NCBI RefSeq assembly: GCF_020711255.1
Contig: NZ_JAJFAW010000011.1
Span: 62,001 to 126,000, forward strand
Reading direction: 5' to 3'
DNA from: Hymenobacter plasmatis
Lineage (GTDB): Bacteria > Bacteroidota > Bacteroidia > Cytophagales > Hymenobacteraceae
Length of the DNA stretch: 64,000 nt
Translations under genes and position numbers: made by a program
Shown: positions 1 through 8,742 of the stretch, in pieces
Numbering within the stretch: position 1 is the stretch's first letter
How the letters are laid out: each line of letters starts with the position of its first letter
The notes under the pieces: model-generated
What the model saw: only the letters and a program-made list of their open reading frames with translations
Told to the model about the DNA's origin: nothing
The model's database searches: none

Positions 1-1
1 G

Positions 2-919
2 CCCACTTCCGGCAGTACTTACGGCGCCCAGACCAAGTTCCTAGGCTTTGTGAGCACCTTCAGCAACTACAGCGGCAGCCTGGGCGCGGCCTATAGCGTA
101 AACGAGCGGCTGACGGCAAAAGGCAACCTCTCGCGCGGCTTCCGGGCGCCCAACATTGCCGAGCTGGGCTCGAATGGCAAGCACGAGGGCACCATCCGCT
201 ACGAAGTCGGCAACGACCGGCTGCAGGCCGAAACCAGCCTGCAGGTCGACGCCGGCCTGAGCTACGTGACCGACCACGTACGCTTCAGCGTCGATGCGTT
301 CGAAAACAGCATCGACAACTACATTTTCACGCGCCGCCTGCTCACCGCCGCCGGGGCCGACTCGCTGAACAACGGCGACGGCGTGTACCGCTACGAGCAG
401 GGCCGCGCCCGCCTCTACGGCGGCGAGGTCAGCCTCGACTTCCACCCCCACCCGCTCGACTGGCTGCACTTTGAAAACTCCTTTTCCATGGTGCGGGCCG
501 AACAGCTAAACCGCCCCGAGAGCGAGCGGTACCTGCCGTTTATCCCCGCCGACCGGCTGCAGTCGGAGCTGCGGGCCAACTTCCGCCGCCAGGGCAAGCG
601 CATCACGAACCCCTACGCCCGGGTGCAGCTGGAGCACACCTTCGCCCAAAACCGCTTCTTCTCGGCGTTCGATACCGAAACGGCCACGCCCGGCTACACC
701 CTCATTAACGCCGGCCTGGGAACTGACCTGGCCAATGCGCAGGGCAAAACCTTGTTCTCCTTGTTTATCACGGCCAACAATCTCTTCGACGTGGGCTACC
801 AGAGCCACCTGAGCCGGCTCAAGTACGCCGACTACAACTACGCCAACGGCCGCCGCGGCGTGTTCAACCAGGGCCGCAACGTGAGCGTGCGGCTGGTGGT
901 GCCCCTGGCGTTTAAGTAG
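2..919 (+). CDS. TonB-dependent receptor, C-terminal part (5' end outside window)
   Basis: The reading frame is already open at base 2 and runs to a TAG at 917-919, giving about 305 residues of an outer-membrane beta-barrel. Amphipathic, aromatic-rich strands alternate with polar loops. The segment NNLFDVGYQSHLSRLK and the final strand ending LVVPLAFK are typical of the last strands of TonB-dependent receptors, where the C-terminal residue is the BAM recognition signal. The family imports siderophores, haem, cobalamin or glycans using TonB-ExbBD energy. The plug domain lies upstream, so substrate cannot be judged. A strong terminator follows directly. Confidence 0.85.
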   Translation, partial: PTSGSTYGAQTKFLGFVSTFSNYSGSLGAAYSVNERLTAKGNLSRGFRAPNIAELGSNGKHEGTIRYEVGNDRLQAETSLQVDAGLSYVTDHVRFSVDAFENSIDNYIFTRRLLTAAGADSLNNGDGVYRYEQGRARLYGGEVSLDFHPHPLDWLHFENSFSMVRAEQLNRPESERYLPFIPADRLQSELRANFRRQGKRITNPYARVQLEHTFAQNRFFSAFDTETATPGYTLINAGLGTDLANAQGKTLFSLFITANNLFDVGYQSHLSRLKYADYNYANGRRGVFNQGRNVSVRLVVPLAFK

Positions 920-934
920 TTTGGTTTTGTCATG

Positions 935-980
935 AAAAAAGCCGTCCGCTTTCGATTTGGAGAGCGGGCGGCTTTTTTTT
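935..980. terminator. Rho-independent terminator, bidirectional shape
   Basis: Arms 941-950 and 963-972 pair with one G-T wobble around a 12-base loop. A run of eight T follows (973-980) and six A precede. It ends the TonB-dependent receptor transcript. Confidence 0.85.
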
Positions 981-1027
981 CGTATCCATGAGGTGATAGT
1001 TGGGTCAAAAATGGATTAATTGATACC

Positions 1028-1624
1028 ATGTCCACTCCAATGACAACCTCCTTCCTTCCGCCCCCGGCCACTCCCGCCGCCACCCTGCGGCAGGAGCTGC
1101 TAGCCAACCGCGAGCGTGCTCTGACCCAGCTGTACCGGCGGGCCTTTCCGCTGGTGCGGCGGCACGTGCAGCGCCACAGCGGCTCGGCGCAGGACGCGCA
1201 GGACGTTTTCCACGACGCCCTGCTGCTCCTCTACGAACAGGCCGTGGGCGGCACGCTGGAGCTGCGGGCCTCGGCCAGTACCTACTTGGTGGGCATCAGC
1301 CGCAACCTGTGGCACCACGAGCTGCGGCGCCGGGCCCGGCACCCCCTGGCGCCCCTGGAGGCGGAAACAGCCCAACTTGTGGCCGATGCGCCCGACGCCA
1401 CGGCAGAAACCGCCGCGGGGGTGCTCGATTACGTGGAGCGCCTGGGCGAAAAATGCAAGAGCATTTTGCTGTCCTTCTACTACTTCGGACAGCCCCTGGA
1501 GCAGATTGCGGCGGCCCACCAGTACCGCTCGGTGCGCTCGGCCACGGTGCAGAAGTTTAAGTGCCTGGAGCGGCTACGCCAAGCCGTGCGGGCCGTGGCA
1601 TCGTCGGAAACCATTACTTTTTAA
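1028..1624 (+). CDS. ECF-type RNA polymerase sigma factor
   Basis: This 198-residue protein has the two-domain layout of sigma-70 family ECF factors. Region 2 is at about residues 25-95, with the DAQDVFHDALLLLYEQ helix and a TYLVGISRNLWHHELRR recognition segment. A C-terminal helix-turn-helix region 4 lies at about 130-190 (LEQIAAAHQYRSVRSATVQ). It would redirect core RNA polymerase to a small regulon. The spacing to the next gene is 3 bases, so the two are probably co-transcribed. The downstream gene has no transmembrane segment, so the usual membrane anti-sigma partner is absent here. Start ATG 1028; no Shine-Dalgarno sequence is seen. Confidence 0.85.
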   Translation: MSTPMTTSFLPPPATPAATLRQELLANRERALTQLYRRAFPLVRRHVQRHSGSAQDAQDVFHDALLLLYEQAVGGTLELRASASTYLVGISRNLWHHELRRRARHPLAPLEAETAQLVADAPDATAETAAGVLDYVERLGEKCKSILLSFYYFGQPLEQIAAAHQYRSVRSATVQKFKCLERLRQAVRAVASSETITF

Positions 1625-1627
1625 GCC

Positions 1628-1933
1628 ATGCGCCCCGAGCTCGAACGCTTGTTTCTGATTGAGCAACAGCTGCTGAACACCCCGGAGGCCCTCCCGCCGG
1701 CCGAGTGGAACCTGCGCCGGCTCCTGGATGCCGACCTGGAAGCCGATGCGGCAGCCCAGCAGCGCCTTTACCAGGGGCTGCGTCGGGCCGGGCGCCGCCA
1801 GCTGCGGCGCGAGCTGGCCGCCATTCATGCCCAGCTGCACCACCAGCGGCCGCGCTCCTGGCGTGCGTGGGGACGCCACTTTCTCGCCTGGGTTCGGGCG
1901 TGGTGGGTGCCGGCCAGCCATCTGACGAGCTGA
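1628..1933 (+). CDS. Small basic protein of unknown function, co-transcribed with the sigma factor
   Basis: A 101-residue protein starting 3 bases after the sigma-factor stop. It is predicted helical, with an acidic first half (LDADLEADAAAQQRLYQGL) and a strongly basic second half rich in Arg, His and Trp. No signal peptide or obvious transmembrane segment is seen, and I recognise no family. The tight coupling suggests a role in modulating the sigma factor, for example as a soluble anti-sigma-like partner; this is inference from position only. Confidence 0.6.
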   Translation: MRPELERLFLIEQQLLNTPEALPPAEWNLRRLLDADLEADAAAQQRLYQGLRRAGRRQLRRELAAIHAQLHHQRPRSWRAWGRHFLAWVRAWWVPASHLTS

Positions 1934-2032
1934 TTTTATTGCCTTTACGGGGCTGCTTGCCCGGTGCTTCCCGAGCACTATTGGGCTTGCCCTGCCCGAC
2001 GATTCTCCACCACCTCAACCCACGTTACTCCG

Positions 2033-2731
2033 ATGCTGAATAAACAAGAGTTTCGCAAGTTCGCCGTGCACGGCCAGGGACTAAACGGCCTGGGCGTGGA
2101 CCAGTACTTCACGCACCTCGAAGGCCTGGCCCGGCCCTACGTGCACAACATGACCCGCTCAGTAATTGAGGAGCGCCCCACGCGCTTCGCCGAAATCGAC
2201 GTGTTTTCGCGCCTTATCATGGACCGGATTGTGTTCCTGGGGCAGGCCGTCGACGACAACATCGCCAACATCATCAACGCCCAGCTGCTGTTTCTGGAGT
2301 CGGCCGACACCACGAAAGACATTCTGCTCTACATCAACTCGCCCGGCGGCTCGGTGTATGCCGGCCTGGGCATGTACGACACCATGCAATACGTGCGCCC
2401 CGACGTGGCTACCATTTGCACGGGCCTCGCCGCGTCGATGGGCGCCTTCCTGCTGGCCGGTGGCGCGCTGGGCAAGCGCTCGGCCCTGCCGCACGCCCGC
2501 GTGATGATTCACCAGCCCTCGGGCGGGGTGCAAGGACCGTCGGCCGACATTGAAATCACGGCCCGCGAAGTGGTGAAGCTGCGCCAGGAGCTGTACGGCA
2601 TCTACGCCGAGCGCACCGGCAAGACCTACCAGCAGATCCACGACGACTCGGACCGCGACTACTGGATGCGCGCCGACGAAGCCCGGGAATACGGCTTGAT
2701 TGACGAAGTGCTGATGCGCCCGCCGAACTAA
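2033..2731 (+). CDS. clpP: ATP-dependent Clp protease proteolytic subunit ClpP
   Basis: A 232-residue serine protease of the ClpP family. The catalytic triad is visible: Ser135 in GLAASMGAF, His160 in VMIHQPSGG and Asp209 in DSDRDYWM, with family-like spacing (25 and 74 residues from Ser to His and Asp). It forms the tetradecameric chamber that degrades proteins unfolded by ClpX or ClpA/C ATPases in the cytoplasm. The frame extends upstream to 1964, but those 23 residues do not look like ClpP. ATG 2033 ([10 protein letters not shown]) is preferred and gives a normal length with a short propeptide. It stands alone, without clpX next to it. Confidence 0.96.
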   Translation: MLNKQEFRKFAVHGQGLNGLGVDQYFTHLEGLARPYVHNMTRSVIEERPTRFAEIDVFSRLIMDRIVFLGQAVDDNIANIINAQLLFLESADTTKDILLYINSPGGSVYAGLGMYDTMQYVRPDVATICTGLAASMGAFLLAGGALGKRSALPHARVMIHQPSGGVQGPSADIEITAREVVKLRQELYGIYAERTGKTYQQIHDDSDRDYWMRADEAREYGLIDEVLMRPPN

Positions 2732-2812
2732 GGCTTTGGCGGGCACTGGACGGCGTCGATTGCACCCAATGCGCGGCCTTTACGTTATTCGCACAAGCCT
2801 TTGCTTTATTCC

Positions 2813-3787
2813 ATGCCCCACGACCATTCGCACGGCCACGCCGGACACGTGCACGCCGCGCCGCCCCCCGGCGGGGCCTTCAGCGCGGCCTTTGCCACCG
2901 GCATTGCCCTCAACATCGCCTTTGTTATCGCCGAAACCATTGGCGGACTCGCGGCCCACTCGGCCGCGCTGCTCGCCGATGCCGGCCACAACCTGAGCGA
3001 CGTGCTGAGTTTGGCGCTGGCATGGGGCGCGGCCTGGCTGGGCGGGCGCCGGTCGTCGACCCGGTTCACGTACGGCTACAAGGGTGCCACCATTCAGGCG
3101 GCGCTGCTGAACGCGGCGCTGCTGTACGCAGCGCTGGGCTTTATACTGTGGGAAACCATTGACCACCTGCGCCACCCCGCTCCCGTGAATGGCCAGACGG
3201 TGATGCTGCTGGCGGGCCTGGGCATCGTCATCAACGGCTTCACGGCCTGGCTGTTTCGCCACGGGCAGAAGAGCGACGTGAACGTGCGCGGTGCCTACCT
3301 GCACATGCTCACCGATGCGCTGGTGAGCGCGGGCGTGGTGCTGGGCGGTGGGCTGGTGATGTGGACCGGCTGGACCTGGCTGGACCCCATCATCAGCTTC
3401 GGCATCCTGGCCATGATTGCGGTGAGTTCCTGGGGGCTGCTGCGCGACACCGTGCGCCTGGGCCTGCAGGCCGTGCCCGAAGGCATTGACCTGGCGGCCG
3501 TGCGCAGCTTCTTGCTCCAGCAACCCGACGTGCTGAGCGTACACGACCTGCACATCTGGAGCCTGAGCAGCGGCGACCACGACACCGCCCTCACGGCCCA
3601 CCTCGTGCGCCCCGGCGGCGCCGATGCCGCTTGGCTGGCCCGCTTGGCCAAGGGGCTGGAAACCGAGTTCCACATCCACCACAGCACCGTGCAGGTAGAA
3701 GACGGCCCCACGCCCGGCGGCTGCGCCAGCGGCTGCTCGACTTCCGACCACCCGGTGGAAGCCGCCGCGGCCGCGGCCAGCCACTGA
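2813..3787 (+). CDS. Cation diffusion facilitator (CDF) family metal transporter, CzcD/ZitB-like
   Basis: A 324-residue membrane protein with a His-rich N-terminus (MPHDHSHGHAGHVHAAPPPGG pattern) and six predicted transmembrane helices. The paired metal-site signatures are HSAALLADAGHNLSDVL in TM2 and HMLTDALVSAGV in TM5. A cytoplasmic C-terminal domain follows, containing VHDLHIWSLSSGDH. CDF proteins export Zn2+ or other divalent metals in exchange for protons. The frame could begin at a TTG at 2801, but ATG 2813 opens directly onto the His-rich tail and is preferred. The last residues are Cys- and His-rich (GGCASGCSTSDH), perhaps an extra metal-binding tail. Confidence 0.92.
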   Translation: MPHDHSHGHAGHVHAAPPPGGAFSAAFATGIALNIAFVIAETIGGLAAHSAALLADAGHNLSDVLSLALAWGAAWLGGRRSSTRFTYGYKGATIQAALLNAALLYAALGFILWETIDHLRHPAPVNGQTVMLLAGLGIVINGFTAWLFRHGQKSDVNVRGAYLHMLTDALVSAGVVLGGGLVMWTGWTWLDPIISFGILAMIAVSSWGLLRDTVRLGLQAVPEGIDLAAVRSFLLQQPDVLSVHDLHIWSLSSGDHDTALTAHLVRPGGADAAWLARLAKGLETEFHIHHSTVQVEDGPTPGGCASGCSTSDHPVEAAAAAASH

Positions 3788-3833
3788 GAAGCACAGATAA
3801 CGGTGGAGGCAAAAGTTGGTGCTACATTTCGCC

Positions 3834-5072
3834 ATGCAAGCCACTCAATCCACCAAAACCACCGTCTTCACGGCCGCTGTCATTGTGGCGGCGCTGGGCT
3901 ACTTCGTTGATATCTACGACCTAATATTGTTCAGCATCGTGCGGGTCAAAAGCCTTAACGAGCTGGGCATCATCGACAAAACCCAGGTCACCAACCAAGG
4001 CCTGTTCCTCATCAACATGCAGATGGGCGGCATGCTGCTCGGGGGCATTTTGTGGGGCATCCTGGGCGATAAGCGCGGGCGGCTGTCGGTGCTGTTTGGC
4101 TCCATTCTGCTTTATTCCCTAGCCAACATCGCCAACGGCTTCGTTACGAGCATCGACCAGTACGCCTGGCTGCGGCTTATTGCCGGCGTGGGGCTGGCCG
4201 GCGAGCTAGGCGCAGGCATCACCCTGGTGAGCGAGAGCCTGCCCAAGGAAAAGCGCGGCTACGGCACCATGATAGTGGCCACCGTGGGCGTGAGCGGCGC
4301 CATGCTGGGCTACTGGGTGGGCGAGCAGTTGGGCTGGCGCAATGCCTACTTCGTGGGCGGCGGGCTGGGCCTGGCGCTGCTGGTGCTGCGCGTGAGCGTG
4401 TTCGAGTCGGGCATGTTTCAGCAGGTGCAGGCCCAGACCGAGGTGGTGCGCGGCAACTTCCTGAGTTTATTCACCCACCCCGAGCGCCTGGGCAAGTACC
4501 TGCGGGTGCTTCTGATTGGGGTGCCGCTGTGGTTTGTTATCGGCATTCTCATCACGCTGGCGCCGGAGTTTGGGCGGGTGCTCGGCCTCACCGGCGAGGT
4601 CACGGCCGGACTGGCGGTGTTCTGGTGCTACTTCGGGCTGGTGTTCGGCGACTTTATCAGCGGGGCGCTCAGCCAGCTGTGGCACAGCCGCAACAAGGCG
4701 TTGAAAGTGTTCCTAGGCTTTTGCGTGGCGCTGGTGGCCGTTTACCTGTTTGGGATAAAGGGCGCTACCCCCACCATGTTTTACGCCGTGTGCTTTGTGC
4801 TGGGCGTATCGGTGGGCTTTTGGGCGCTGTTTGTAACGGTGGCCGCCGAGCAGTTTGGCACCAACCTGCGGGCCACGGTGGCCACCACGGCGCCCAACTT
4901 TGCCCGCGGCTCGGTGGTGCTGCTGGTGCCGGCGTTTAAGTACCTGAGCGGGGCGCTGGGCTTCATCCCGGGCGCGGCGGTGCTGGGCGGCGTGTCGCTG
5001 CTGGTGGCCTTCTGGGCCGTGAGCACCCTGCCCGAGAGCTACGGCAAAGACCTGGACTACGTGGAGGAGTAG
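3834..5072 (+). CDS. Major facilitator superfamily transporter
   Basis: A 412-residue polytopic protein with about 12 transmembrane helices in two halves. The loop 2-3 signature GDKRGRLSVLFGS matches MFS motif A, and SLPKEKRGYG and GLAGELGAGITL fit the metabolite:H+ symporter branch. An upstream in-frame TTG exists at 3816, but ATG 3834 (MQATQSTKTT) is the normal start. Substrate cannot be inferred. It lies 46 bases after the CDF gene and may share its transcript. It converges with the acetyltransferase gene, the stops being only 24 bases apart. Confidence 0.85.
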   Translation: MQATQSTKTTVFTAAVIVAALGYFVDIYDLILFSIVRVKSLNELGIIDKTQVTNQGLFLINMQMGGMLLGGILWGILGDKRGRLSVLFGSILLYSLANIANGFVTSIDQYAWLRLIAGVGLAGELGAGITLVSESLPKEKRGYGTMIVATVGVSGAMLGYWVGEQLGWRNAYFVGGGLGLALLVLRVSVFESGMFQQVQAQTEVVRGNFLSLFTHPERLGKYLRVLLIGVPLWFVIGILITLAPEFGRVLGLTGEVTAGLAVFWCYFGLVFGDFISGALSQLWHSRNKALKVFLGFCVALVAVYLFGIKGATPTMFYAVCFVLGVSVGFWALFVTVAAEQFGTNLRATVATTAPNFARGSVVLLVPAFKYLSGALGFIPGAAVLGGVSLLVAFWAVSTLPESYGKDLDYVEE

Positions 5073-5074
5073 TC

Positions 5075-5093
5075 CCCCTGGTTTCCAGGGACT
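5075..5093. terminator. Small hairpin between convergent genes
   Basis: The 24-base gap between convergent stop codons holds a CCCTGG-TTT-CCAGGG hairpin. There is no clear T-run, so its function as a terminator is uncertain. Confidence 0.35.
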
Positions 5094-5096
5094 TTC

Positions 5097-5558
5097 TTAG
5101 ATAGCCCGGCGCATTTCGAGCATATGCGCCGCAAAGCCGGCCTTCTCATAAGCCCGCACCGCGGGCTGGTTGTGGGCGTATACTTCGAGGCGCATTTCGG
5201 TTAGCCCCTGCGCGGCCGCCCACTGCGTAAGGTGCTGTAGAATAAGGCCGTTTAGGCCTTGCCCGCGGTAGGCCGGCGCTACGTACATGAAGCCCAGGTA
5301 GGCGTACTGTTCGTGTTTTAAGTACGGCTTGGCCGCTAGTATCCGGGCGTAGCCGGAGCCCACCACCTGCTGCTCTACTTCGGCTACCAGCACCAGCGCC
5401 TGGGAGCTGGCAATCAGCTCCGGCAGCTGATAATAGTGGATAGTTTCTTCGCGGAGCGTGGGGTCAAACGGTCTTTCGGCCTCGACAACCCCTTGCTCAA
5501 AGCGCAGCAGGGTTTCCAGGTCGTTGAGCGTAGCGGGGCGAATGCGGACCTCGGCCAT
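5097..5558 (-). CDS. GNAT family N-acetyltransferase
   Basis: A 153-residue single-domain GNAT enzyme. The acetyl-CoA pyrophosphate-binding loop is visible as YRGQGLNGLILQHL after the beta-4 strand YLGFMYVAPA. The C-terminal part NQPAVRAYEKAGF is the usual beta-6/alpha-4 signature. It would acetylate an unknown amine substrate in the cytoplasm. The frame extends to 5594, but ATG at 5558 (MAEVRIRPAT) gives the typical N-terminus. Confidence 0.88.
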   Translation of the reverse strand: MAEVRIRPATLNDLETLLRFEQGVVEAERPFDPTLREETIHYYQLPELIASSQALVLVAEVEQQVVGSGYARILAAKPYLKHEQYAYLGFMYVAPAYRGQGLNGLILQHLTQWAAAQGLTEMRLEVYAHNQPAVRAYEKAGFAAHMLEMRRAI

Positions 5559-5696
5559 AAAGCACAGTGGAATAAGGAGCGGATGAGCAAGCAAAATACG
5601 ACCTGCTGCCGGCCGCAGACTTACCCCCGGCCAACTTCCGGTCCCCGGCCCCGTTTGAGGAGGTAATCCTTAGTTGATTGATTTTTAAATCCCATC

Positions 5697-6122
5697 ATGA
5701 AAACCCTCATCCTCAGCGGCGCCCTCTTGGTCGCCTTGTTCACCGCCACCGCTGCTTCGGCCCAAACCACGCCGAGCCCCACCCCCACGACCACTACTGA
5801 CCCCACCGCCGTGCCGCTCACCCCCGAGCAGCAGAAGCAGCGCGCCGACGAAGCCAAAGCCGCTTACGAAACGCAGAAGCAGCAATCCAACGCCTCTGAC
5901 CAGTCGGTGCGCGAAAGCAAAAACCGGCTGAAAGAGCAGGCCAACAACGAGAAAGACCTAAAAAAGCAGCTCCGCGAGCAGCACGACCAGCAAAAGGCCC
6001 AGAAGGCCCAGCTCAAGGAGCAGCGCCACACCGCCGACGCCGCCAAAAAGCAAGAGCGGGCGGCCCGCGACCAGGCCAAAGCCGAAAAGCGCCGCGCCAA
6101 GGAAATGGGCGCGAACAAGTAA
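5697..6122 (+). CDS. Secreted Lys/Gln/Glu-rich coiled-coil protein of unknown function
   Basis: A 141-residue protein with a clear Sec signal peptide (about residues 1-22, cleavage near TAASAQ). A Thr/Pro-rich linker follows (TPSPTPTTTTDPT), then a highly charged helical region with heptad-like patterns and repeats of the type KAQKAQLKEQ. It is probably a periplasmic coiled-coil. I recognise no family. It is monocistronic, with a strong terminator immediately downstream. Confidence 0.65.
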   Translation: MKTLILSGALLVALFTATAASAQTTPSPTPTTTTDPTAVPLTPEQQKQRADEAKAAYETQKQQSNASDQSVRESKNRLKEQANNEKDLKKQLREQHDQQKAQKAQLKEQRHTADAAKKQERAARDQAKAEKRRAKEMGANK

Positions 6123-6144
6123 TTCCGGGATGCTCCCAACTGAA

Positions 6145-6171
6145 AGCTCCGGCCAAGGCCGGGGCTTTTTT
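6145..6171 (+). terminator. Rho-independent terminator
   Basis: Ten-base arms with one wobble (6145-6154 and 6157-6166) and a two-base loop are followed by a T-run. It lies 22 bases after the stop of the secreted coiled-coil gene. Confidence 0.85.
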
Positions 6172-6293
6172 GTTGCCCCTTGAAAAACGCCAAGCAATTA
6201 GGCCTCATTACTCTGGCCCGTAAAAGCCGTCGTGCTTTCGGCTCAACTTAGCGCCCCCCTCTACCTTCGTTCTTCTTCCTCATTACTCCCTTC

Positions 6294-6740
6294 ATGTCGG
6301 CGCCCACCAAAAACACTCCCATGTACTACCCGTGGCACCATTTCGTGCTGCTGCCCCTGGCCCTACTCCTGGCTGGCTACACCGTGCTGCGCTATACCAA
6401 AGTAGCGGGCGACGATGACCAGATAGCCCGGCTCTGGTTTAGCGTGGCGGCGCTGGCGGTCATTGGCCTGGGCGTGCTCTTGATGCTGCGCCAACACTAC
6501 GCGCTACAGCTGCAGGACCGAATCTGCCGCCTCGAAGTGCGCCAACGCTATTTTGAGCTGAGCGGTCAGCGCTTCGCTCCCCTCGAAGAGCAGCTCAGCG
6601 TCAGCCAAATCCTGAGCCTCCGCCTGGCCGGCGACGCCGAGCTGGCCCCCCTGGCCCAGGCCGCCGTAGCCGAACGACTTTCGCCAAAAGCCATTCAGGG
6701 CCGTATTACCAATTTCCAGTTTGATTCCATGCGCGTCTGA
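6294..6740 (+). CDS. DUF6526-like small membrane protein
   Basis: A 148-residue protein with two N-terminal transmembrane helices (about residues 18-36 and 50-68). A cytoplasmic tail follows with ICRLEVRQRYFELSGQRF and a predicted helical end. The layout matches the DUF6526 family of Bacteroidota as I remember it; function is unknown. TACCTTCG at 6262-6269 resembles a -7 promoter element 24 bases before the start. Confidence 0.65.
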   Translation: MSAPTKNTPMYYPWHHFVLLPLALLLAGYTVLRYTKVAGDDDQIARLWFSVAALAVIGLGVLLMLRQHYALQLQDRICRLEVRQRYFELSGQRFAPLEEQLSVSQILSLRLAGDAELAPLAQAAVAERLSPKAIQGRITNFQFDSMRV

Positions 6741-6838
6741 CCAGGAGAATTGAGCCAAGGAACGAGGGCGTGAACCGTCATTCTTTCTTTTCCGGCGCCT
6801 CATTTACCCCGTCACCTTCGCACTCAGCTTCTCTTTTT

Positions 6839-7141
6839 ATGATTCTCTACAACGTTACCAGCAGCATAGAGCCGGCCGTGGCCGACAAGTGGCTGGACTA
6901 CATGCGCACCACCCACATGCCCGAGGTGATGGAAACCGGCTTTTTCCTGAAAAGCCAGCTCTGCCGCCTGCTCAACGAAGAAGATGACGGCATCACCTAT
7001 GCCGCCCAATACTACTGCCTCAGCGTGGAGCAGCTGGAGGAATACCAGCGCCTGTGCGCCCCCGCCCTGCGCGCCGACATGGAAGCCCACTTCGCGGGCC
7101 AGTATGTTTCTTTCCGCACGGTGCTGGAGGTGGTAGAATAA
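6839..7141 (+). CDS. DUF4286 family protein
   Basis: A 100-residue dimeric alpha-beta barrel-like small protein: MILYNVTSSIE, then WLDYMRTTHMPEVMETGFF, ending FRTVLEVVE. This pattern is characteristic of DUF4286 in Bacteroidota; biochemical role unknown. A longer frame from a GTG at 6770 adds 23 low-complexity residues and is rejected in favour of ATG 6839. It sits upstream of the esterase gene on the same strand. Confidence 0.8.
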   Translation: MILYNVTSSIEPAVADKWLDYMRTTHMPEVMETGFFLKSQLCRLLNEEDDGITYAAQYYCLSVEQLEEYQRLCAPALRADMEAHFAGQYVSFRTVLEVVE

Positions 7142-7202
7142 GCTGGCTCTGCCGCCCCGGCGGGGCACGAAAACGGCCTTGGTGCTGTTGAAAAAGCACC
7201 CT

Positions 7203-7793
7203 ATGAAAAACATTATTTTCTTCGGCGACAGCCTGACGGCAGGCCACGGCCTGCCGGCTGCCGCCAGCTTTCCCGCCCTTATTCAGCGGCGACTCGACGA
7301 GCACCCGCTTCCTTATAGAGCTTACAACTACGGCGTGAGCGGCGATACCAGTGCCGGCGGGCGGCAGCGCCTGGCGGCGGTGCTGGCCCGGCACCCGGTC
7401 GATGTGTTTGTACTGGCCCTGGGGGCCAACGACGGCATCCGGGGCATTCCGGTGCGCGAAACCACTCACAACCTCCAGTTCATCATCGACGCCGTGAAGC
7501 TGCACTACCCCGAGGCGCAGCTGGTGCTGGCCGGGCTCGAATTCCCGTTCGACCTAGGCCCGCTGGGCGGCCACCGTCTGGCCCACTACGCCACCGAGTT
7601 CAAAGCCCTGTTCCGGACCCTGGCCGAGAAAAACAGCCTCCCCTTCGTGCCGTTTCTACTACAGGGTGTGCTGGGCCGCCACGACCTAAACCTCGCCGAC
7701 GGCGTGCACCCCAACGCGGCGGGCCAGAAAATCCTGGCCGAGAACGTGTGGCAGGTGCTGGCGCCCCTGCTCGGCGTCACGGTCAGCTTTTAG
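7203..7793 (+). CDS. Arylesterase / SGNH hydrolase, TesA-like
   Basis: A 196-residue SGNH/GDSL hydrolase. The blocks are visible in order: Ser10 in GDSLTAGHG, the oxyanion Gly near residue 47 in NYGVSGDTS, Asn76 in LGANDG, and Asp166/His169 in LADGVHPNAAG. This matches the TesA/arylesterase I branch, which cleaves esters and thioesters of short to long acyl chains. No convincing signal peptide is seen, so it is probably cytoplasmic, unlike periplasmic E. coli TesA. The upstream alternative start at 7179 adds 8 residues and is less likely. Confidence 0.9.
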   Translation: MKNIIFFGDSLTAGHGLPAAASFPALIQRRLDEHPLPYRAYNYGVSGDTSAGGRQRLAAVLARHPVDVFVLALGANDGIRGIPVRETTHNLQFIIDAVKLHYPEAQLVLAGLEFPFDLGPLGGHRLAHYATEFKALFRTLAEKNSLPFVPFLLQGVLGRHDLNLADGVHPNAAGQKILAENVWQVLAPLLGVTVSF

Positions 7794-7809
7794 CCCAACT
7801 AGCCCAGTG

Positions 7810-8730
7810 CTAGAAGTCGAACAGATTTCCCTGTACCGGCTGCGGAATGATGAACGGCGGGGGCACGGCGATGCCGGTGAGCGCGCGCATTTTCTCCAGA
7901 AAGTACGTGGCTAGTATTGGCGCGTGCCGCACGTCTTTCTGGTGGATAAAGAAGTAGATGTCGTGTACGCCCTGGGCCACCCAGGCGGCCAGGCGGTCGG
8001 CCCAGGCATCGGCGCGCTGGTAGTCGGTGCTGTGTAAGCCGTGGCCGTTGAAGCGGATGAAGGCCACCGGCGTGGTCAGGCGCATGGCCAGCACGTCGCG
8101 CCGGCCGGCCACGTCAGTTATCACCAGTGTCTTGTTAAGGGCTTCGAAGGTGGCAAACACGGCATCGGCTAGGCCCTTGTCGGCAAACCAGCGGGGGTGG
8201 CGCAGCTCCACGGCCAACGGCACCGTCTCCGGAAAGTCGAGCAGAAACCGTTCGAGGCGCGGCAGGTGCTCGGGGCCGAAATGCGGCGGCAGCTGCAGAA
8301 ACGCCCAGCCCAGGTTGTCCTCCAGGCTTTCGAAGGCCCGCGCCATGGGCACCACCAGGTCGTCGGCCTGAAACAGCTCCCGCTCGTGGCTGATGCTGCG
8401 CGGCAGCTTGGGGCAGAACTTGAAACCCGGCCCCACGGCCTCGCGCCAACGCCGCACGGTGCCCGCATCGGGAATGCGGTAGTGCGTGGTATTCAGCTCA
8501 ATGCTATTGAACTGCTGCGCGTAGTAGTGCAGGTAGTCGGGCTCTTTGATGCCGGCTGGGAAGTACGTGCCCAGCCACTCCTTGTTGGTCCAGATGGGGC
8601 AGCCCACGTGCAGGCCGGCCGGCGAGGGCTGGGCCGGGCGGGCCCGGGCCAGCACCCGGGCCGTTTCGGGGTGGTCGGGCGGCAGCCGAAAATCAACGTA
8701 GCGCAGGTCGGGCAGGCGGCCGAAATCCAT
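7810..8730 (-). CDS. DUF72 domain-containing protein (YecE-like)
   Basis: A 306-residue TIM-barrel-like DUF72 protein. Family signatures are HVGCPIWTNKEWLGTYFP, HYYAQQFNSIELNTTHYRIP, FKFCPKLPRSISHE and IYFFIHQKDVRHAPILATYF. Family members have no firmly established activity. The reading frame extends to 8919, but ATG 8730 (MDFGRLPDL) is the first plausible start. A -7 box lies only four bases upstream of it, so the transcript is probably leaderless. Confidence 0.88.
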   Translation of the reverse strand: MDFGRLPDLRYVDFRLPPDHPETARVLARARPAQPSPAGLHVGCPIWTNKEWLGTYFPAGIKEPDYLHYYAQQFNSIELNTTHYRIPDAGTVRRWREAVGPGFKFCPKLPRSISHERELFQADDLVVPMARAFESLEDNLGWAFLQLPPHFGPEHLPRLERFLLDFPETVPLAVELRHPRWFADKGLADAVFATFEALNKTLVITDVAGRRDVLAMRLTTPVAFIRFNGHGLHSTDYQRADAWADRLAAWVAQGVHDIYFFIHQKDVRHAPILATYFLEKMRALTGIAVPPPFIIPQPVQGNLFDF

Positions 8731-8734
8731 GGGG

Positions 8735-8742
8735 CAAAGGTA
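8735..8742 (-). promoter_or_regulatory. -7 promoter box TACCTTTG for the DUF72 gene
   Basis: On the minus strand TACCTTTG matches the Bacteroidota -7 consensus TAnnTTTG. It ends four bases before the ATG at 8730, so the expected start of transcription falls at or next to the start codon. No TTG is seen at the -33 spacing. Confidence 0.5.
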
